A stretch of DNA of 64,000 nucleotides. It comes from Oceaniglobus roseus. Lineage in GTDB: Bacteria > Pseudomonadota > Alphaproteobacteria > Rhodobacterales > Rhodobacteraceae. The stretch spans positions 1 to 64,000 of the forward strand of contig NZ_PNOS01000026.1 of the NCBI RefSeq assembly GCF_002869745.1. The letters are read 5' to 3'. The notes under the pieces are model-generated. The model did not search any database and had not been told where the DNA came from. It worked only from the letters and a program-made list of their open reading frames with translations. Both the position numbers and the translations under genes were made by a program. The number at the start of each line of letters is the position of its first letter. The first letter of the stretch is position 1. Shown in pieces: positions 19,532-28,611 of the stretch.

Positions 19532-20545
19532 GTGAAGTTATCAGCTGTTCCCATGGTCGAAGTCTGGCGCGGTCCGCTGCTGGAATCGGTCCATGCCGGC
19601 CATGCCGTCGTCTGCGGCGCCGATGGCGACATCCTCGCGGCCTGGGGCGATCCCGACGCGGTCATCTATCCGCGGTCGTCCTGCAAGATGATCCAGGCCC
19701 TGCCGCTGGTCGAATCCGGCGCTGCCGCCGCGAACGGGCTTGCCTCGCGCCACCTCGCGCTCGCCTGCGCCTCGCACCAGGGCGCGCCGCTGCATGTCGC
19801 CGAGGTGACGGCCTGGCTGAAAGCCATCGGCAAGGCCGACCGCGACCTGCGCTGCGGTACCGAGATCTCGCGCGACGACGACCTGCGGATCGCCATGATC
19901 CGCGCCGACGAGGCGCCCTGCCAGATCCACAACAACTGCTCGGGCAAGCACACGGGCTTCCTGACGCTCACCCGCCACCTCGGTGCCGGGCCGGAGTACG
20001 TCGATCCGTCGCACCCGGTGCAGAAGGCCGTCCGCGCCGCCCACGAGGAGGTGACGGGGATGGAGAGCCCGGGCTTCGGCATCGACGGCTGCTCGGCCCC
20101 GAACTTCGCCACCACCGTGCATGGCCTGGCCCGCGCGATGGCGGCCTTCGCCGCGGCCCGGAAGGGGCAGGGGGCGCGGGCCGACGCGATGGAGGCGCTG
20201 AGGAACGCCATGGCGGCGCACCCCGAGCTCGTCGCGGGCGAAGGGCGCGCCTGCACCGAGCTGATGCGCGCCATGGGCAAGGGCATCGCGATCAAGACCG
20301 GGGCCGAGGGCGTGTTCGTCGGCATGCTGCCCGAGCAGCGGATCGGCTTCGCGCTGAAGATCGCCGACGGCGCCACCCGCGCCTCGGAATGCGCCACCGC
20401 CGCGCTGCTCTCGGCGCTCGGCGTGCTCGACCGTTCGGGCGCGGCCGCGCGCAAGAGACTCGACGCGCCGATCCTGAACCGCGCCGGGCTGGAGGTGGGA
20501 ATGGTCCGCGCCGCGCCGGGTTTCGCCGACAGGGCGATCGCCTAG
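19532..20545 (+). CDS. asparaginase of the Rhizobium AnsA type
   Basis: 337 residues of the PF06089 family (rhizobial-type, thermolabile L-asparaginase), unrelated in sequence to E. coli AnsA/AnsB. Landmarks are YPRSSCKMIQALPL with the Ser-x-x-Lys pair, ASHQGAPLH, HNNCSGKHTGFL and DGCSAPNF. It hydrolyses asparagine to aspartate and ammonia. The GTG at 19532 is chosen because AAGGAA lies 5 nt upstream; the ATG at 19553 and an upstream ATG at 19424 are alternatives. Its TAG stop shares the bases CTAG with the opposing serB stop. Confidence 0.87.
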   Translation: MKLSAVPMVEVWRGPLLESVHAGHAVVCGADGDILAAWGDPDAVIYPRSSCKMIQALPLVESGAAAANGLASRHLALACASHQGAPLHVAEVTAWLKAIGKADRDLRCGTEISRDDDLRIAMIRADEAPCQIHNNCSGKHTGFLTLTRHLGAGPEYVDPSHPVQKAVRAAHEEVTGMESPGFGIDGCSAPNFATTVHGLARAMAAFAAARKGQGARADAMEALRNAMAAHPELVAGEGRACTELMRAMGKGIAIKTGAEGVFVGMLPEQRIGFALKIADGATRASECATAALLSALGVLDRSGAAARKRLDAPILNRAGLEVGMVRAAPGFADRAIA

Positions 20546-21432
20546 GCCGGCTCAGGCGGCGTGGCGAACTCCGTCCGCGCATAGCCTTGGAGGTAGAGCA
20601 GCGCGGTCAGGTCGCCGTGGTTGATCCTGAGCTGCGCCTGCGCCGCCACGGCGGGCTTGGCATGAAGCGCCACGCCCGCCCCCGCCGCGCCCAGCATCGC
20701 CAGGTCGTTGGCCCCGTCGCCCACGGCCAGCACCTCCGCCGCCGCGAGGCCGAGCCGCTCGCAAAGGTCGTTCAGCGCGTCGAGCTTCGCCTGACGGCCG
20801 AGGATCGGCTCGGCCACCGTGCCGGTCAGCTGTCCGTCCCGCACCAGGAGCGTGTTCGCCCGGTGCTCGTCGAACCCCAGCCGCGTGGCGATGGCGGAGG
20901 TGAAGGCGGTGAACCCGCCCGACACAAGCACCGCCCGCGCCCCGTTCGCCTTCATCGTCGCCAGCAGCTCCGGCCCGCCCGGCATCAGCGTGATCCGCTC
21001 GGCCAGCACCTGGCCGATTACCTCCTCGGGCAGGCCCTTCAGAAGCCCCACACGCTCGCGCAGCGCGCCCTCGAAATCCAGCTCGCCGTTCATCGCGCGC
21101 GCGGTGATCGCCGCCACCCGCGGGCCGACCCCGGCGGCATCGGCCAGCTCGTCGATGCATTCCTGCCGGATCATCGTGCTGTCCATGTCGGCCAGCAGCA
21201 GCCGCTTGCGCCGCCCTTCGGCAGGCTGGATCGCAAGGTCCACGCCCTGCGCCTGGAGATCCTGCCACACCGACTTGAAATTCGCGGGACGCTCCGCCAC
21301 GGGAACCTCCGCCGCCTCGTCCGGCGCGAGCCACTGGACGGCGCCCCCGCCCCAGGCGTTGCGCAGGGCGTCGGACAGCGCCGGATCGAGCGACGGACGG
21401 TCGGGAGAGGTCAGGAGAGTGACGGCGTACAT
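20542..21432 (-). CDS. serB: phosphoserine phosphatase
   Basis: 296 residues. The HAD motifs are complete: nucleophile LADMDSTMI, SGGFTAF (motif II) and GDGANDLAML (motif IV), with lysine in the RQAKLDAL region. An N-terminal regulatory-like domain of about 75 residues precedes them. It dephosphorylates phosphoserine, the last step of serine synthesis. serC and serA are divergently transcribed from the other side of a 242-bp gap, so all three steps are here. The ATG at 21432 is chosen; the 67 extra upstream codons look non-coding. Confidence 0.94.
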   Translation of the reverse strand: MYAVTLLTSPDRPSLDPALSDALRNAWGGGAVQWLAPDEAAEVPVAERPANFKSVWQDLQAQGVDLAIQPAEGRRKRLLLADMDSTMIRQECIDELADAAGVGPRVAAITARAMNGELDFEGALRERVGLLKGLPEEVIGQVLAERITLMPGGPELLATMKANGARAVLVSGGFTAFTSAIATRLGFDEHRANTLLVRDGQLTGTVAEPILGRQAKLDALNDLCERLGLAAAEVLAVGDGANDLAMLGAAGAGVALHAKPAVAAQAQLRINHGDLTALLYLQGYARTEFATPPEPA

Positions 21433-21632
21433 CGGCAGGGCCCCTTCGGTTGTGCGGACTGAAAACCACGCAGGCGGCGGTTTGACCAGTGGGCGAAAGG
21501 ACATTCCCGCCGCGCGCCCCGAAGTTTCCGATCGGCTCAGCGGAAGACGCGCCAGCGGCACTTCGCGCGCCTTTCGCGGCATTTTGCGCCTTGCCGACCC
21601 TGCGGCGCCCGCGTATCTGCGACGGCGGGACA

Positions 21633-21650
21633 CCCCTCCCCAACGAGGGG
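21633..21650 (+). promoter_or_regulatory. hairpin in the serC leader, candidate serC RNA motif
   Basis: A 6-bp perfect stem (CCCCTC/GAGGGG, loop CCCAAC) ends 24 nt before the serC ATG. A structured leader called the serC RNA motif has been described upstream of serC in alphaproteobacteria; position and form fit, but I cannot check the consensus here. Confidence 0.45.
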
Positions 21651-21674
21651 CATATATCTGAGAGGATACCAGTG

Positions 21675-22829
21675 ATGGTGACCGCTATCCCGGCCGCGCG
21701 GCCGGTCAATCCGCGTTTCTCCTCCGGCCCCTGCGCCAAACCCCCCGCATACCACCTCGACAAGCTGAACGGCGCCGCGCTCGGCCGGTCGCACCGGGCC
21801 GCCATCGGCAAGGCCAAGCTGCTTGCCGCGATCGAGGGCACGCGCGAGATTCTCGGCATCCCCGCCGACTACCGCATCGGCATCGTGCCCGCGTCCGACA
21901 CCGGCGCCTTCGAGATGGCGATGTGGACCATGCTGGGCGAACGCCCGGCCGAGATGGTGGCCTGGGAAAGCTTCGGCGCGGGCTGGGTCACGGACGTGGT
22001 CAAGCAGCTGAAGATCGAGGCGACGGTGCACGAGGCGCCCTATGGCGAGATCGTGGACATGGCGGCGCTGAACTGGGATCACGACGTCTGCTTCACCTGG
22101 AACGGCACCACCTCCGGCGTGCGCGTGCCGAACGGCGACGTCATTCCGGCGGACCGCCAGGGCCTCAGCCTCTGCGACGCCACCTCGGCGGCCTTCGCGC
22201 AGGACCTGCCCTGGGACAAGCTGGATGTGACGACCTTCTCCTGGCAGAAGGTGCTGGGCGGGGAAGCGGCGCACGGGATGCTGGTCCTCAGCCCGCGGGC
22301 GGTCGCGCGGCTGGAAAGCTACACCCCCGCCTGGCCCCTGCCGAAGATCTTCCGCCTGACCAAGGGCGGCAAGCTGATCGAGGGGATCTTCAGGGGAGAG
22401 ACGATCAACACGCCGTCGATGCTCTGCGTCGAGGATTACCTGGTAGCGCTCGACTGGGCGCGCTCGGTCGGCGGGCTGAAGGGCCTGATGGCGCGGGCCG
22501 ACGCCAGCGCGCAGGCGATCGCCGATTTCGTCGCAGGGCACGACTGGATCGACTTCCTGGCGCAGGATCCGGCGACGCGCAGCAACACCAGCGTCTGCCT
22601 CACCTTCTCGACCCCCGAGGGGATCGACGGCGCCGCCTTCGCGAAGGCGGTGGCGAAGCGGCTGGAAGGGCAGGAGGTCGCCTTTGACGTCGGCGCCTAC
22701 CGCGACGCGCCTCCGGGCCTCAGGATCTGGTGCGGCGGCACGGTCGAGACCGCCGACGTCAAGGCGCTCTTGCCCTGGATCGAATGGGCCTACCACGCCG
22801 AGCTCGACGCCGCCCGCGCCACCGCCTGA
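21675..22829 (+). CDS. serC: phosphoserine transaminase
   Basis: 384 residues, the longer alphaproteobacterial SerC. The PLP lysine lies in [16 protein letters not shown], and the substrate loop contains [15 protein letters not shown]. It converts 3-phosphohydroxypyruvate and glutamate to phosphoserine, and the same enzyme acts in pyridoxal phosphate synthesis in many bacteria. The ATG at 21675 has only a weak AGAGG ribosome site, consistent with leader control. serA follows after 96 nt that contain a perfect 28-bp palindrome starting three bases after the serC stop. Confidence 0.95.
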   Translation: MVTAIPAARPVNPRFSSGPCAKPPAYHLDKLNGAALGRSHRAAIGKAKLLAAIEGTREILGIPADYRIGIVPASDTGAFEMAMWTMLGERPAEMVAWESFGAGWVTDVVKQLKIEATVHEAPYGEIVDMAALNWDHDVCFTWNGTTSGVRVPNGDVIPADRQGLSLCDATSAAFAQDLPWDKLDVTTFSWQKVLGGEAAHGMLVLSPRAVARLESYTPAWPLPKIFRLTKGGKLIEGIFRGETINTPSMLCVEDYLVALDWARSVGGLKGLMARADASAQAIADFVAGHDWIDFLAQDPATRSNTSVCLTFSTPEGIDGAAFAKAVAKRLEGQEVAFDVGAYRDAPPGLRIWCGGTVETADVKALLPWIEWAYHAELDAARATA

Positions 22830-22831
22830 CC

Positions 22832-22859
22832 GCAGGATGGGTGATATCACCCATCCTGC
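22832..22859. repeat. 28-bp perfect palindrome, GATATC-centred family, copy 1
   Basis: The half-site GCAGGATGGGTGAT is followed directly by its exact complement. As RNA it gives a 12-bp stem with an AUAU loop. It begins 3 nt after the serC stop and ends 66 nt before serA. Related copies are at 29329, 61752 and 61832. Confidence 0.85.
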
Positions 22860-22925
22860 CCGACCCTTCCCCGTGCCGCATCCGCGCGCACGCCGTTCCC
22901 CATCTTCCGCAGAGGAGCGCCAGAC

Positions 22926-24521
22926 ATGGCCCCCAGAGTCCTGATTTCCGACAAGCTGTCGGACGCCGCCGTGCAGATCTTCAAGGATCGCGGCATCGAC
23001 GTCACCTTCGACCCCTCCATCGGCAAGGACAAGGAGAAGCTCCTGTCCGTCATCGGCGAGTACGACGGCCTTGCCATACGCTCGGCCACCAAGGTCACCG
23101 CCAAGGTGCTGGAGGCGGCGAAGAACCTCAAGGTCATCGGCCGCGCCGGCATCGGCGTCGACAACGTCGAGATCCCGGCCGCCTCCAAGAAGGGGGTGAT
23201 CGTGATGAACACGCCCTTCGGCAACTCGATCACCACCGCCGAACACGCGATCAGCCTGATGATGGCCGTCGCCCGCCAGATTCCCGAGGCCAACGCCTCG
23301 ACCCACGCCGGCAGGTGGGAGAAGTCGCGCTTCATGGGGGTCGAGCTGACCGCCAAGACCCTGGGCGTGATCGGCGCGGGCAACATCGGCTCGATCGTCA
23401 TCGACCGGGCGCAGGGGCTGCACATGAAGGTGATCGCCTACGATCCCTTCCTGTCCGAGGAGCGCGCGGCGCAGCTGGGCGTCAGGAAGGTCGAGCTGGA
23501 CGAGCTGCTGGCAAAGTCGGACTTCATCACCCTGCACGTTCCGCTGACCGACAAGACCCGCAACATCCTGTCGGCCGCGAACATCGCCAAGCTGAAGAAG
23601 GGCGTGCGGGTCATCAACTGCGCCCGCGGCGGGCTGGTGGACGAGGCGGCGCTGGCCGAGGCGCTGAAGTCGGGCCATGTCGCGGGGGCCGCCTTCGACG
23701 TCTTCGCCGAGGAACCGGCGACGAACTCGCCGTTGTTCAACCTGCCGAACGTCGTCGTCACCCCGCATCTCGGCGCCGCGACCACCGAGGCGCAGGAGAA
23801 CGTGGCGCTGCAGGTGGCCGAGCAGATGTCGGACTACCTGCTGACCGGCGCGGTATCGAACGCGCTGAACATGCCGAGCGTCACCGCCGAGGAGGCGATG
23901 GTCATGGGGCCATGGCTGAAGCTGGCGGGCCACCTCGGCAGCTTCGTCGGGCAGATGACCGACGAGCCGATCGAGGCGGTGAACGTACTCTACAACGGCA
24001 TGGCGGCCGAGATGAACACGGCGGCGCTGAACGCGGCGGTGATGGCCGGGATCATGCAGGCCGCGAATCCCGAGGTGAACATGGTCTCGGCCCCGGTCAT
24101 GGCGAAGGAGCGGGGGATCGAAATCTCGACCACCACGCAGGGCAAGACCGGCATGTTCGACGGCTACATCAAGCTGACCGTAGTGACCGGCAGGCGCGAA
24201 CGTTCCATCGCGGGCACCGTGTTCAGCGACGGCAAGCCGCGGTTCATCCAGATCAAGGGCATCACCATCGACGCCGAGATCGGCGAGCACATGCTCTATA
24301 CCACGAACCACGACGAGCCGGGGGTCATCGGCGCCCTCGGCCAGACCATGGGCGAGAACGGCGTCAACATCGCCAACTTCACCCTCGGCCGGTCGGATCG
24401 CGGCAAGGAGGCCATCGCGCTGCTCTATCTCGACGAACAGCCGCCGAAGGCCGTGCTCGACAAGCTGCAGGCGACGGGGCTGTTCCAGTCCATCCGTCCC
24501 TTGCAGTTCACCATGGCCTAG
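22926..24521 (+). CDS. serA: D-3-phosphoglycerate dehydrogenase
   Basis: 531 residues, the long type I form. The N-terminal catalytic domain holds the NAD-binding GVIGAGNIGS motif and the catalytic Arg (CARGGLVDEAAL), Glu (FAEEPA) and His (TPHLGAATTEAQ). An intervening domain (about 320-450) and a C-terminal ACT domain (NHDEPGVIGALGQ, then VNIANFTLGR) follow and suggest serine feedback control. It commits 3-phosphoglycerate to serine synthesis. Good AGAGGAG site. It lies in the same direction as serC and is probably co-transcribed, unless the palindrome between them attenuates. Confidence 0.96.
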   Translation: MAPRVLISDKLSDAAVQIFKDRGIDVTFDPSIGKDKEKLLSVIGEYDGLAIRSATKVTAKVLEAAKNLKVIGRAGIGVDNVEIPAASKKGVIVMNTPFGNSITTAEHAISLMMAVARQIPEANASTHAGRWEKSRFMGVELTAKTLGVIGAGNIGSIVIDRAQGLHMKVIAYDPFLSEERAAQLGVRKVELDELLAKSDFITLHVPLTDKTRNILSAANIAKLKKGVRVINCARGGLVDEAALAEALKSGHVAGAAFDVFAEEPATNSPLFNLPNVVVTPHLGAATTEAQENVALQVAEQMSDYLLTGAVSNALNMPSVTAEEAMVMGPWLKLAGHLGSFVGQMTDEPIEAVNVLYNGMAAEMNTAALNAAVMAGIMQAANPEVNMVSAPVMAKERGIEISTTTQGKTGMFDGYIKLTVVTGRRERSIAGTVFSDGKPRFIQIKGITIDAEIGEHMLYTTNHDEPGVIGALGQTMGENGVNIANFTLGRSDRGKEAIALLYLDEQPPKAVLDKLQATGLFQSIRPLQFTMA

Positions 24522-24530
24522 GGTTCTCTG

Positions 24531-24559
24531 GCAACGCCGCCCCGACGGGGCGGCGTTGC
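24531..24559 (+). terminator. hairpin downstream of serA
   Basis: A perfect 13-bp GC-rich stem (arm GCAACGCCGCCCC, loop GAC) starts 10 nt after the serA stop. There is no T-tract, so it may stabilise the 3' end or work with Rho rather than as a simple intrinsic terminator. Confidence 0.65.
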
Positions 24560-24578
24560 GCCCATCGGAAGGAAGACG

Positions 24579-25313
24579 ATGACGATCTATGCCATCGGCG
24601 ACATCCACGGCCAGCGCGGGATGCTCGAGGCCGCCCATGCCCGGATCGCGGCCGACAGGGCCGAGCATGGCGCGCCGGACGCGCCGGTGGTGCATCTCGG
24701 CGACCTGACCGACCGCGGGCCCGACAGCAGGGGCGTGCTGGACTTCCTGATCGGCGGCATTGCCGCGGGGCGGCCCTGGATCGTGCTCAAGGGCAACCAC
24801 GACCGTATGTTCGCGGGCTACCTCGACGATCCGCTCTACCACGATCCCGGCCTGCGCGCCGGGTTGCCCTGGTTCGACCCGCGGCTGGGCGGCGCGCAGA
24901 CCCTCGCCTCCTACGGTGTCGCCGATGCCGCCGCACGCCCGGTGCCCGAGGTCCATGCCGAGGCGCTGGCGAAGGTGCCCGCGGCGCACCGCCGTTTCCT
25001 GGCCGGGCTCGACACGATGCACGTGACGCCGGAACTGGTCTTCGTCCATGCGGGGATCCGCCCCGGCGTACCGCTCGAGTCCCAGGCCGAGACCGATCTC
25101 GTGTGGATCCGCACCGGCTTTCTCGACGATACGACCGACCACGGGCGCCTCGTCGTCCACGGTCACACGGCGCTGGAGGCGCCGCAGCACTTCGGCAACC
25201 GGGTGGACCTCGATTCGGGCGCCGGTTTCGACCGGCCGCTGACGGCGGCGGTGTTCGAAGGGCGGGACTGCTTCGTGCTGGAGGCGGAGGGGCGGCGGCC
25301 GCTGCTGCCCTGA
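24579..25313 (+). CDS. serine/threonine-type metallophosphoesterase
   Basis: 244 residues. The calcineurin-like metal motifs occur in order: GDIHG, GDLTDRGPDS, KGNHD, then VHAG and HGHT near the C-terminus. The spacing matches bacterial PPP-type phosphatases and related diadenosine tetraphosphatases. It could dephosphorylate phosphoproteins or cleave Np4N alarmones; the sequence does not decide. It lies 57 nt after serA, separated by the hairpin at 24531-24559. Confidence 0.87.
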   Translation: MTIYAIGDIHGQRGMLEAAHARIAADRAEHGAPDAPVVHLGDLTDRGPDSRGVLDFLIGGIAAGRPWIVLKGNHDRMFAGYLDDPLYHDPGLRAGLPWFDPRLGGAQTLASYGVADAAARPVPEVHAEALAKVPAAHRRFLAGLDTMHVTPELVFVHAGIRPGVPLESQAETDLVWIRTGFLDDTTDHGRLVVHGHTALEAPQHFGNRVDLDSGAGFDRPLTAAVFEGRDCFVLEAEGRRPLLP

Positions 25314-25325
25314 GCGGCGCGCGCC

Positions 25326-25356
25326 GGAGAGACCGCCTTTCGGGCGGTAACTCTCC
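25326..25356. terminator. bidirectional terminator hairpin
   Basis: An inner stem ACCGCC/GGCGGT with a TTTCG loop is stacked on an outer stem GGAGAG/CTCTCC with a two-base bulge. It lies between the convergent phosphoesterase and trhO genes. Confidence 0.65.
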
Positions 25357-25420
25357 GCGGGCCGTCAGGAAAGAGGGATTGCACGCTCCCCGCTTCCCCT
25401 CGCCGGGGACGGTGGCGGCG

Positions 25421-26323
25421 TCAGGCTCCGAGGTGGCGGGTGCCCCGGACGCGGGCCAGGTCGACCTGCCGCTGGCGTTCGCGGTAGCGGGCGCGGTCGG
25501 CCTCGGTGAGGCGGTCGATGCATTGGGGGCAGGAGACGCCCTCCTCGAAGCCCGGGTGCTGCCGGTCCGCTGGCGAAACCGGATGGCGGCAGCCATGGCA
25601 GAGCGTGTGCGCCCCCTGTTCCATCCCGTGCCCGACCGACACGCGCTGGTCGAAGACGAAGCATTCGCCCTGCCAGCGGGAGTCGGAGCGGGGCACCTCC
25701 TCGAGATATTTCAGGATCCCGCCCTTGAGGTGGAAGACCTCCTCGACGCCCTGCGCCTTGAGGTAGGCGGTGGATTTCTCGCAGCGGATGCCGCCGGTGC
25801 AGAACATGGCGATGCGCTTGCCCTCGAAGCGGGCCCGGTTCGCCTGCCACCAGGCGGGGAAGTCGCGGAAGCTGGGAGTCTCCGGGTCGATCGCGCCCGC
25901 GAAGCTGCCGATGGCGGTCTCGTAGGCGTTGCGGGTGTCGATCACGGCGACGTCGGGCGCCGAGATCAGTGCGTTCCAGTCGGCGGGGTCCACGTGGGTG
26001 CCCGCGCCGGTGGCGGGATCGAGGCCGGGCTGGCCCATGGTCACGATCTCGGCCTTGAGACGCACCTTCATCCGCAGGAACGGCATCTCGGACGCCGCGC
26101 TTTCCTTCCAGTCGAGGTCGGCGCAGCCGGGCAGGGCACGGATGTGGGTCAACACGGCGTCGATCCCCTCTCGCGTGCCCGCGATGGTGCCGTTGATCCC
26201 CTCGCGGGCCAGAAGGAGGATGCCCTTCACGCCGTTCGCGCAGGCGACCTTCGCCAGCGGCGCGCGCAGGCCGGCGGGGTCGTCGAGGCGGGTGAAGCGG
26301 TAGAGGGCGGCGACGGTGAACAT
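25421..26323 (-). CDS. trhO: tRNA uridine-34 hydroxylase, rhodanese-like
   Basis: 300 residues. The N-terminal UPF0176 domain ([26 protein letters not shown]) is followed by a rhodanese domain with the active cysteine in [12 protein letters not shown]. The C-terminal part has paired cysteines (CHGC, CPQC) that look like a zinc knuckle. In other bacteria TrhO/YceA performs oxygen-dependent 5-hydroxylation of U34 in tRNA. The ATG at 26323 is chosen. A separate single-domain rhodanese gene lies 44 nt upstream on the same strand. Confidence 0.92.
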   Translation of the reverse strand: MFTVAALYRFTRLDDPAGLRAPLAKVACANGVKGILLLAREGINGTIAGTREGIDAVLTHIRALPGCADLDWKESAASEMPFLRMKVRLKAEIVTMGQPGLDPATGAGTHVDPADWNALISAPDVAVIDTRNAYETAIGSFAGAIDPETPSFRDFPAWWQANRARFEGKRIAMFCTGGIRCEKSTAYLKAQGVEEVFHLKGGILKYLEEVPRSDSRWQGECFVFDQRVSVGHGMEQGAHTLCHGCRHPVSPADRQHPGFEEGVSCPQCIDRLTEADRARYRERQRQVDLARVRGTRHLGA

Positions 26324-26367
26324 GGCGCGCCTCCTACGCCCGCACCGCCGCCCGATCAAGGTGGGCG

Positions 26368-26733
26368 CTACTCGGTAGGCAGGCCCGCCTCCTTCCAGCC
26401 GCCGAGGCCGCCGCGGATGTAGACGGCGTCGTAGCCCATCTTCTTCAGCGTCTCGGCGGCCAGCACCGCCCGGCCCCCGGCCGCGCAGAGCACGCAGACG
26501 GTGCCCTTGCCCGCCTGCGCCTTCAGGTCCGCGGCGCCGCCGTCGCTGGAGGGGTCGGCCTGCCATTCCAGCAGCCCGCGGGGAATGTTGAGGGCGCCGG
26601 GAATCCTGCCCTTCTCGGTCAGCTCGGTCGGCTCGCGCACGTCGAGGATGAACTTGTCGCCGACATCCGCGGGCTCGATCACCTGCACGTTCTGCCTGGC
26701 GGCGTCGATCATCTGGCTGGCGGTCATGGCCAT
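26368..26733 (-). CDS. single-domain rhodanese-like protein
   Basis: 121 residues. A rhodanese fold with the catalytic cysteine in [10 protein letters not shown], preceded by [21 protein letters not shown] and ending [13 protein letters not shown]. It lacks a signal peptide, so it is cytoplasmic. It probably carries persulfide sulfur; partner unknown. Two ATGs compete (26733 and 26727). The first is better placed behind AAGGAAAAG. It is upstream of trhO on the same strand. Confidence 0.85.
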   Translation of the reverse strand: MAMTASQMIDAARQNVQVIEPADVGDKFILDVREPTELTEKGRIPGALNIPRGLLEWQADPSSDGGAADLKAQAGKGTVCVLCAAGGRAVLAAETLKKMGYDAVYIRGGLGGWKEAGLPTE

Positions 26734-26831
26734 GGGTCTTTTCCTTTCGTCTTTCCGTGCCGTGGGCCGCGCCCCTTGGCGTCTTGCATCTGCGCTGTAA
26801 GGTAGGGCGAATCCAGCGCACGGAGACCCCC

Positions 26832-27431
26832 ATGGCCGATCTTTCCGCATTGCTCGTCATCGACGTCCAGAGCGATTTCTGCCCCGGTGGCGCCCTGGCG
26901 GTGGCCGGGGGGGACGGGATCGTGTCGGGGATCAACGCGCTGATGGAGGGTTTCGACGCGGTGATCCTGAGCCAGGACTGGCACCCGGCCGGTCATTCCT
27001 CCTTCGCCTCGTCGCATCCGGGAAAGGCGCCGCTGGAGGTCATCGAGATGCCCTATGGCCCGCAGGTGCTGTGGCCGGATCACTGCATCCAGGGCACGCC
27101 CGGCGCGGACTTCCACAAGGGCCTGCGGACCGACGGCGACCTGATCCTGAGGAAGGGCTTCAACAAGGGCCTCGACAGCTACTCGGCCTTCTTCGAGAAC
27201 GACCACGAGACGCCGACCGGGCTGGAGGGATACCTGCGCTCCCGCGGGATCGGACGGCTGACGCTGGTGGGCCTCGCGCTCGACTTCTGCGTGGCCTGGT
27301 CGGCGGTGGACGGCGCGCGGCTCGGCTTCGCCGTCGAGGTGCGCCGCGACCTCTGCCGGGCGATCGACGCCGCGGGCTCCCTCGCCGCGGCCGAGGCGCG
27401 GATGGCCGAGGCCGGGGTGCGCGTCGTCTGA
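26832..27431 (+). CDS. pncA: nicotinamidase
   Basis: 199 residues, cysteine-hydrolase fold. Catalytic Asp in [13 protein letters not shown], metal-binding [12 protein letters not shown], the [11 protein letters not shown] segment and the nucleophile Cys in LALDFCV are all present. It converts nicotinamide to nicotinic acid in NAD salvage (and pyrazinamide to pyrazinoic acid). The start is at 26832, divergent from the rhodanese gene. No other NAD-salvage gene is next to it. Confidence 0.94.
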   Translation: MADLSALLVIDVQSDFCPGGALAVAGGDGIVSGINALMEGFDAVILSQDWHPAGHSSFASSHPGKAPLEVIEMPYGPQVLWPDHCIQGTPGADFHKGLRTDGDLILRKGFNKGLDSYSAFFENDHETPTGLEGYLRSRGIGRLTLVGLALDFCVAWSAVDGARLGFAVEVRRDLCRAIDAAGSLAAAEARMAEAGVRVV

Positions 27432-27542
27432 CCGTGCGGCCCGGCCCCCCTTGCCGCGACAATGCCCCGCTTCCGCTGGCCGCGCGACACAGATCTGCCC
27501 CATGCCGCGCCTAGCGTCCGGACAGGACAAGGGAGAACCCTG

Positions 27543-28379
27543 ATGCGGACGATCGGAATCCTTCTCGGCGCGGCGGCGCTTCTGGGAAGCGTGCTGGCGG
27601 CGCGGGCCGAGATATCGCTCGACCCGGACGCCTCGCCGCTGAAGGCGCTGGCGACCTCGGACGCGGGGCGCGGCTGGGACGGCGTCGGGCGGCTGAACAT
27701 GGGCGAGCGCGCCTTCTGCACCGGCGCCCTGATCGCCGACAACCTGGTGCTGACCGCGGCGCATTGCCTGTTCGACAAGAAGACGGGACGCCCGTTCGAG
27801 GCCTCCGAGATCACCTTCCTCGCAGGCTGGCGCGACGGCCGGGCCGAGGCCTATCGCGGTGTCCGCCGCGCCATGGCCCACCCCGACTATGCCCCCCGCT
27901 CGACCGAGGTCGGCACGATCTCGAACGACATCGCCCTGATCGAACTCGACCAGCCGATCCGCACCTCTCGCATCACGCCCTTCGCCACCCATGACGGCCC
28001 CGCGCCGGGCGCCGAGGTGGGTGTCGTCTCCTATGCCCGCGACCGGGCCGAGACTCCATCGCTGCAGGAGGTGTGCCATGTCCTCGCCCGCCAGTCCGAC
28101 GCGCTGATCCTGTCCTGCGCGGTGGATTTCGGTGCCTCGGGGGCGCCGATCTTCGTGATCGAGAACGGGGTGCCGCAGATCGTCTCGGTGGTTTCGGCCA
28201 TGGCCGAGGTCGAGTCGAAGACTGTGTCCATCGGCACCGCCCTGACCCAGCCGCTGGCCGAGCTGAAGGCGCTGATGGCGGGCAGCGACGGCGTGTTCCA
28301 CCGCGCCGCGCCGACCGTCCGCCGGATGAGCGCCGAGGCCGCCCGCGCCGCGGGTTCGGCGAAGTTCGTCCGGCCCTGA
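27543..28379 (+). CDS. trypsin-like serine protease, exported
   Basis: 278 residues with a signal peptide (cleavage near ARAEIS). The chymotrypsin-fold triad is visible: His in LTAAHC, Asp in SNDIALIEL and Ser in FGASGAPIF. The serine site departs from the usual GDSGGP, as in other bacterial glutamyl-endopeptidase-like members, so specificity is not predicted. Cysteines at FCTG/AAHC and CHV/SCAV are placed to form two disulfides. It is probably periplasmic or secreted. Confidence 0.82.
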   Translation: MRTIGILLGAAALLGSVLAARAEISLDPDASPLKALATSDAGRGWDGVGRLNMGERAFCTGALIADNLVLTAAHCLFDKKTGRPFEASEITFLAGWRDGRAEAYRGVRRAMAHPDYAPRSTEVGTISNDIALIELDQPIRTSRITPFATHDGPAPGAEVGVVSYARDRAETPSLQEVCHVLARQSDALILSCAVDFGASGAPIFVIENGVPQIVSVVSAMAEVESKTVSIGTALTQPLAELKALMAGSDGVFHRAAPTVRRMSAEAARAAGSAKFVRP

Positions 28380-28574
28380 CCGGCCCTGATCGGCCCGGAC
28401 TCCGCTTCGGCTGGTCCGGCCTCGTGACGCCGGACAGGGCGGCGCCCGCGTCCGCACGACGCGGCCCCGCCCCCGGTCGCCGCCCCGCGGTCTGCTCGCC
28501 CGGGGCGGCGATCGAGCTTCAACGGCGGACGCGGGCGCAGCGCAGGTCCGCGGCCCAAAATCGCAAGCACATGA

Positions 28575-28603
28575 CTTGAAGCGCGAAAATCGTCTTCCTA
28601 CCT
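28575..28603 (+). promoter_or_regulatory. RpoH (sigma-32) type promoter of hsp20
   Basis: CTTGAA at 28575-28580 and CCTACCT at 28597-28603 are separated by 16 bp. The first box is a perfect -35 of alphaproteobacterial RpoH promoters, and the second matches their C-rich -10 well. This gives a leader of about 90 nt before the Hsp20 ATG. Confidence 0.7.
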
Positions 28604-28611
28604 AAGCGCTG

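Noticed and set aside
21537-25190. A 1217-codon open frame on the minus strand
   Set aside because: Antisense to serC, serA and the phosphoesterase, all of which have complete catalytic motifs. The translation is low-complexity Arg/Gly/Val/His.
22730-26422. A 1230-codon open frame on the plus strand
   Set aside because: It overlaps serA in another register and runs antisense to trhO. No recognisable motif.
27543-28379. Loss of protease activity because GDSGGP is not conserved
   Set aside because: His, Asp and Ser are all present (TAAHC, NDIALIEL, GASGAP) and the same variant serine loop occurs in related bacterial proteases, so inactivity is not supported.
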